Part shown: positions 62,903 to 64,000 of the stretch, piece after piece
Position numbering within the stretch: position 1 is the stretch's first letter
Layout of the letters: each line of letters begins with the position of its first letter
Source: CBDDEC01 sp965198045
GTDB lineage: Bacteria > Chloroflexota > Dehalococcoidia > UBA2979
NCBI GenBank assembly: GCA_965198045.1
Contig: CBDAOL010000005.1
Coordinates: 95,542 to 159,541 of the forward strand
DNA: 64,000 bases
Reading direction: 5' to 3'
Program-made: the position numbers and the translations under genes
The notes under the pieces: model-generated
What the model was told of the DNA's origin: nothing
The model's database searches: none
What the model saw: the letters and a program-made list of their open reading frames with translations, nothing else

Positions 62903-64000
62903 CCGGCGACGGCATCGCCTCGACGCTCACTCACTACGAGTGCTCGATCTGCGGCGAGGAGCACAGCGCCGAGGAACTGCAGACCGTCTGCCGCGCCTGC
63001 GGACGGGTGCTATTCGCGCGTTACGACCTCGATCGCGCCTCCGCCTCGCTGTCGCTGGACGCCGTCGGAGGGCGCGTCGCCAGCATGTGGCGCTACGCCG
63101 AGGTGATGCCGGTGAACCAGGACGAGATCGTGACGCTCGGCGAGGGCTACACGCCACTCCTCGAGGCGCCGCGGCTGGCCGAGAGACTCGGCCTCGACAC
63201 CCTGCTGGTGAAGGACGAGGGCGGGAACCCGACCGGCACCTTCAAGGCTCGCGGCATGTCCGTCGCCGTCTCGATCGCCCTCGCGCGGGGCGTCGAGGAG
63301 CTAGGCGTGCCGACCGCCGGGAACGCCGGCTCGGCCGCCGCGGCCTACGGCGCGCGCGCCGGACTGCCTGTGCACGTGGCGGTGCCCAGCGATACGCCTC
63401 GGGCGATGATGGACGAGGTCCGCGCGTACGGCGCGGAGCTGATGCTCGTCGATGGCACGATCGCCGACGCTGGTGCACTGATCCGCGAGCGCAGCGCCAG
63501 CGCCGGCTGGTTCGACGTGTCGACGTTCAAGGAGCCGGGCCGCGCCGAGGGCAAGAAGACGATGGGCTACGAACTCTGGGAGCAGCTCCGCGGCGAACTG
63601 CCCGATGTCATCATCTATCCCACCGGCGGCGGCACCGGCCTCGTCGCGATGTGGAAAGCGTTCGAGGAACTCCAGGCGATGGACCTCGTCGGCTCGGCGC
63701 GCCCGCGGATGGTGGCGGTCCAGTCCGAGGGCTGCGCGCCGATCGTACGGGCGTTCGACGCGGGCGCGGATCGAGCCGAGTTCTGGGACGACGCCGCGAC
63801 CCTCGCTCCGGGGATCCGCGTGCCGGGCCCCTTCGCCGACGATCTGATCCTTACGGCGTTGCGTGAGAGTGATGGCGTCGCCGTCGCCGTGCCAGACGAG
63901 GAGATCGTGAACGGCGTGCGCGCCCTCGCCACGATCGAGGGCATCGACGCCTGCCCGGAGGGCGGAGCAACGCTCGCTGCGCTACGACGACTCGTTCACG
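62899..64000 (+). CDS. thrC: Threonine synthase, N-terminal part (cut by window edge)
   Basis: Read from GTG 62899, which overlaps the amidohydrolase stop (GTGA); 367 codons are visible before the edge. A zinc ribbon (C15, C18, C31, C34) precedes the PLP fold-type II core: TLGEGYTPLLEAPRLAERLG, NPTGTFKARGMSVAVSIALA (PLP lysine 116), PTAGNAGSAAAAYGARAGLP (phosphate-type loop) and IIYPTGGGTGLVAMWKAFEE. It converts O-phosphohomoserine to threonine. Some relatives with this architecture act on other beta-substituted substrates. The C-terminus lies beyond base 64,000. Confidence 0.85.
   Translation, partial: MTGDGIASTLTHYECSICGEEHSAEELQTVCRACGRVLFARYDLDRASASLSLDAVGGRVASMWRYAEVMPVNQDEIVTLGEGYTPLLEAPRLAERLGLDTLLVKDEGGNPTGTFKARGMSVAVSIALARGVEELGVPTAGNAGSAAAAYGARAGLPVHVAVPSDTPRAMMDEVRAYGAELMLVDGTIADAGALIRERSASAGWFDVSTFKEPGRAEGKKTMGYELWEQLRGELPDVIIYPTGGGTGLVAMWKAFEELQAMDLVGSARPRMVAVQSEGCAPIVRAFDAGADRAEFWDDAATLAPGIRVPGPFADDLILTALRESDGVAVAVPDEEIVNGVRALATIEGIDACPEGGATLAALRRLVH

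Overview
The window is 64 kb of GC-rich bacterial chromosome, roughly two-thirds G+C. It is densely packed, with many genes overlapping by 1-4 bases. The gene set points to a Chloroflexota bacterium, perhaps a Dehalococcoidia relative: a CBS-less GuaB3-type IMP dehydrogenase, a PyrR-regulated pyr operon, a Mrp/NYN gene pair, and TANNNT promoters placed directly before start codons. This assignment is inference; a high-GC actinobacterial relative is not formally excluded. No rRNA, CRISPR array or replication origin was seen.

Layout. 1-18.4 kb is a housekeeping block: dnaX (3' end), recR, recO, prenyl synthase, tatD, metG, guaB3, prfA, an rRNA methyltransferase, prmC, hisS, relA/spoT, comM, an epoxide hydrolase, tRNA-Arg and two cyclophilins. 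18.4-26.8 kb is an accessory scar. A GAF-domain membrane sensor is cut off by a truncated IS1182-type transposase, beside an apparently full-length IS3-family element. Then come a methyltransferase with a frameshifted start, a methyltransferase 3' fragment, and a tyrosine integrase with a frameshift whose gene ends next to tRNA-Pro. 26.8-42.7 kb holds pyrD, mrp-NYN and a long minus-strand pyrimidine operon (pyrR-pyrB-pyrC-carA-GNAT-2H-carB-HAD-pyrK-small membrane protein). Its leader carries a PyrR-type binding loop and a T-run terminator.

42.7-52.8 kb holds catabolic and miscellaneous genes: a phosphotransferase, an RHH regulator with a DUF4097 protein, an acyl-CoA ligase, a haloalkane dehalogenase, a luciferase-like monooxygenase, an HNH protein, ChrA, and tRNAs Asn, Gln and Leu. 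From 52.9 to 59.1 kb almost every gene is broken: a monooxygenase with an internal TGA, a nitronate monooxygenase with a +1 shift, a coaE/lacI deletion junction, and a penicillin acylase with two TAGs and a frameshift. Intact genes resume to the right edge: a D-threonine-aldolase-like enzyme, an acyl-CoA dehydrogenase, an amidohydrolase and the 5' part of threonine synthase.

The most useful signals are: (1) a repeated leaderless architecture, TANNNT-N6-ATG/GTG, at recR, prfA, hisS, the PAC2 gene and possibly one monooxygenase; (2) a readable PyrR attenuator; (3) a probable CTG start for carB fitting the NTGA overlaps of its operon; (4) a long structured leader before guaB3; (5) clustering of inactivating lesions in accessory genes while the essential operons are clean. 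I found no convincing new defence or biosynthetic system.
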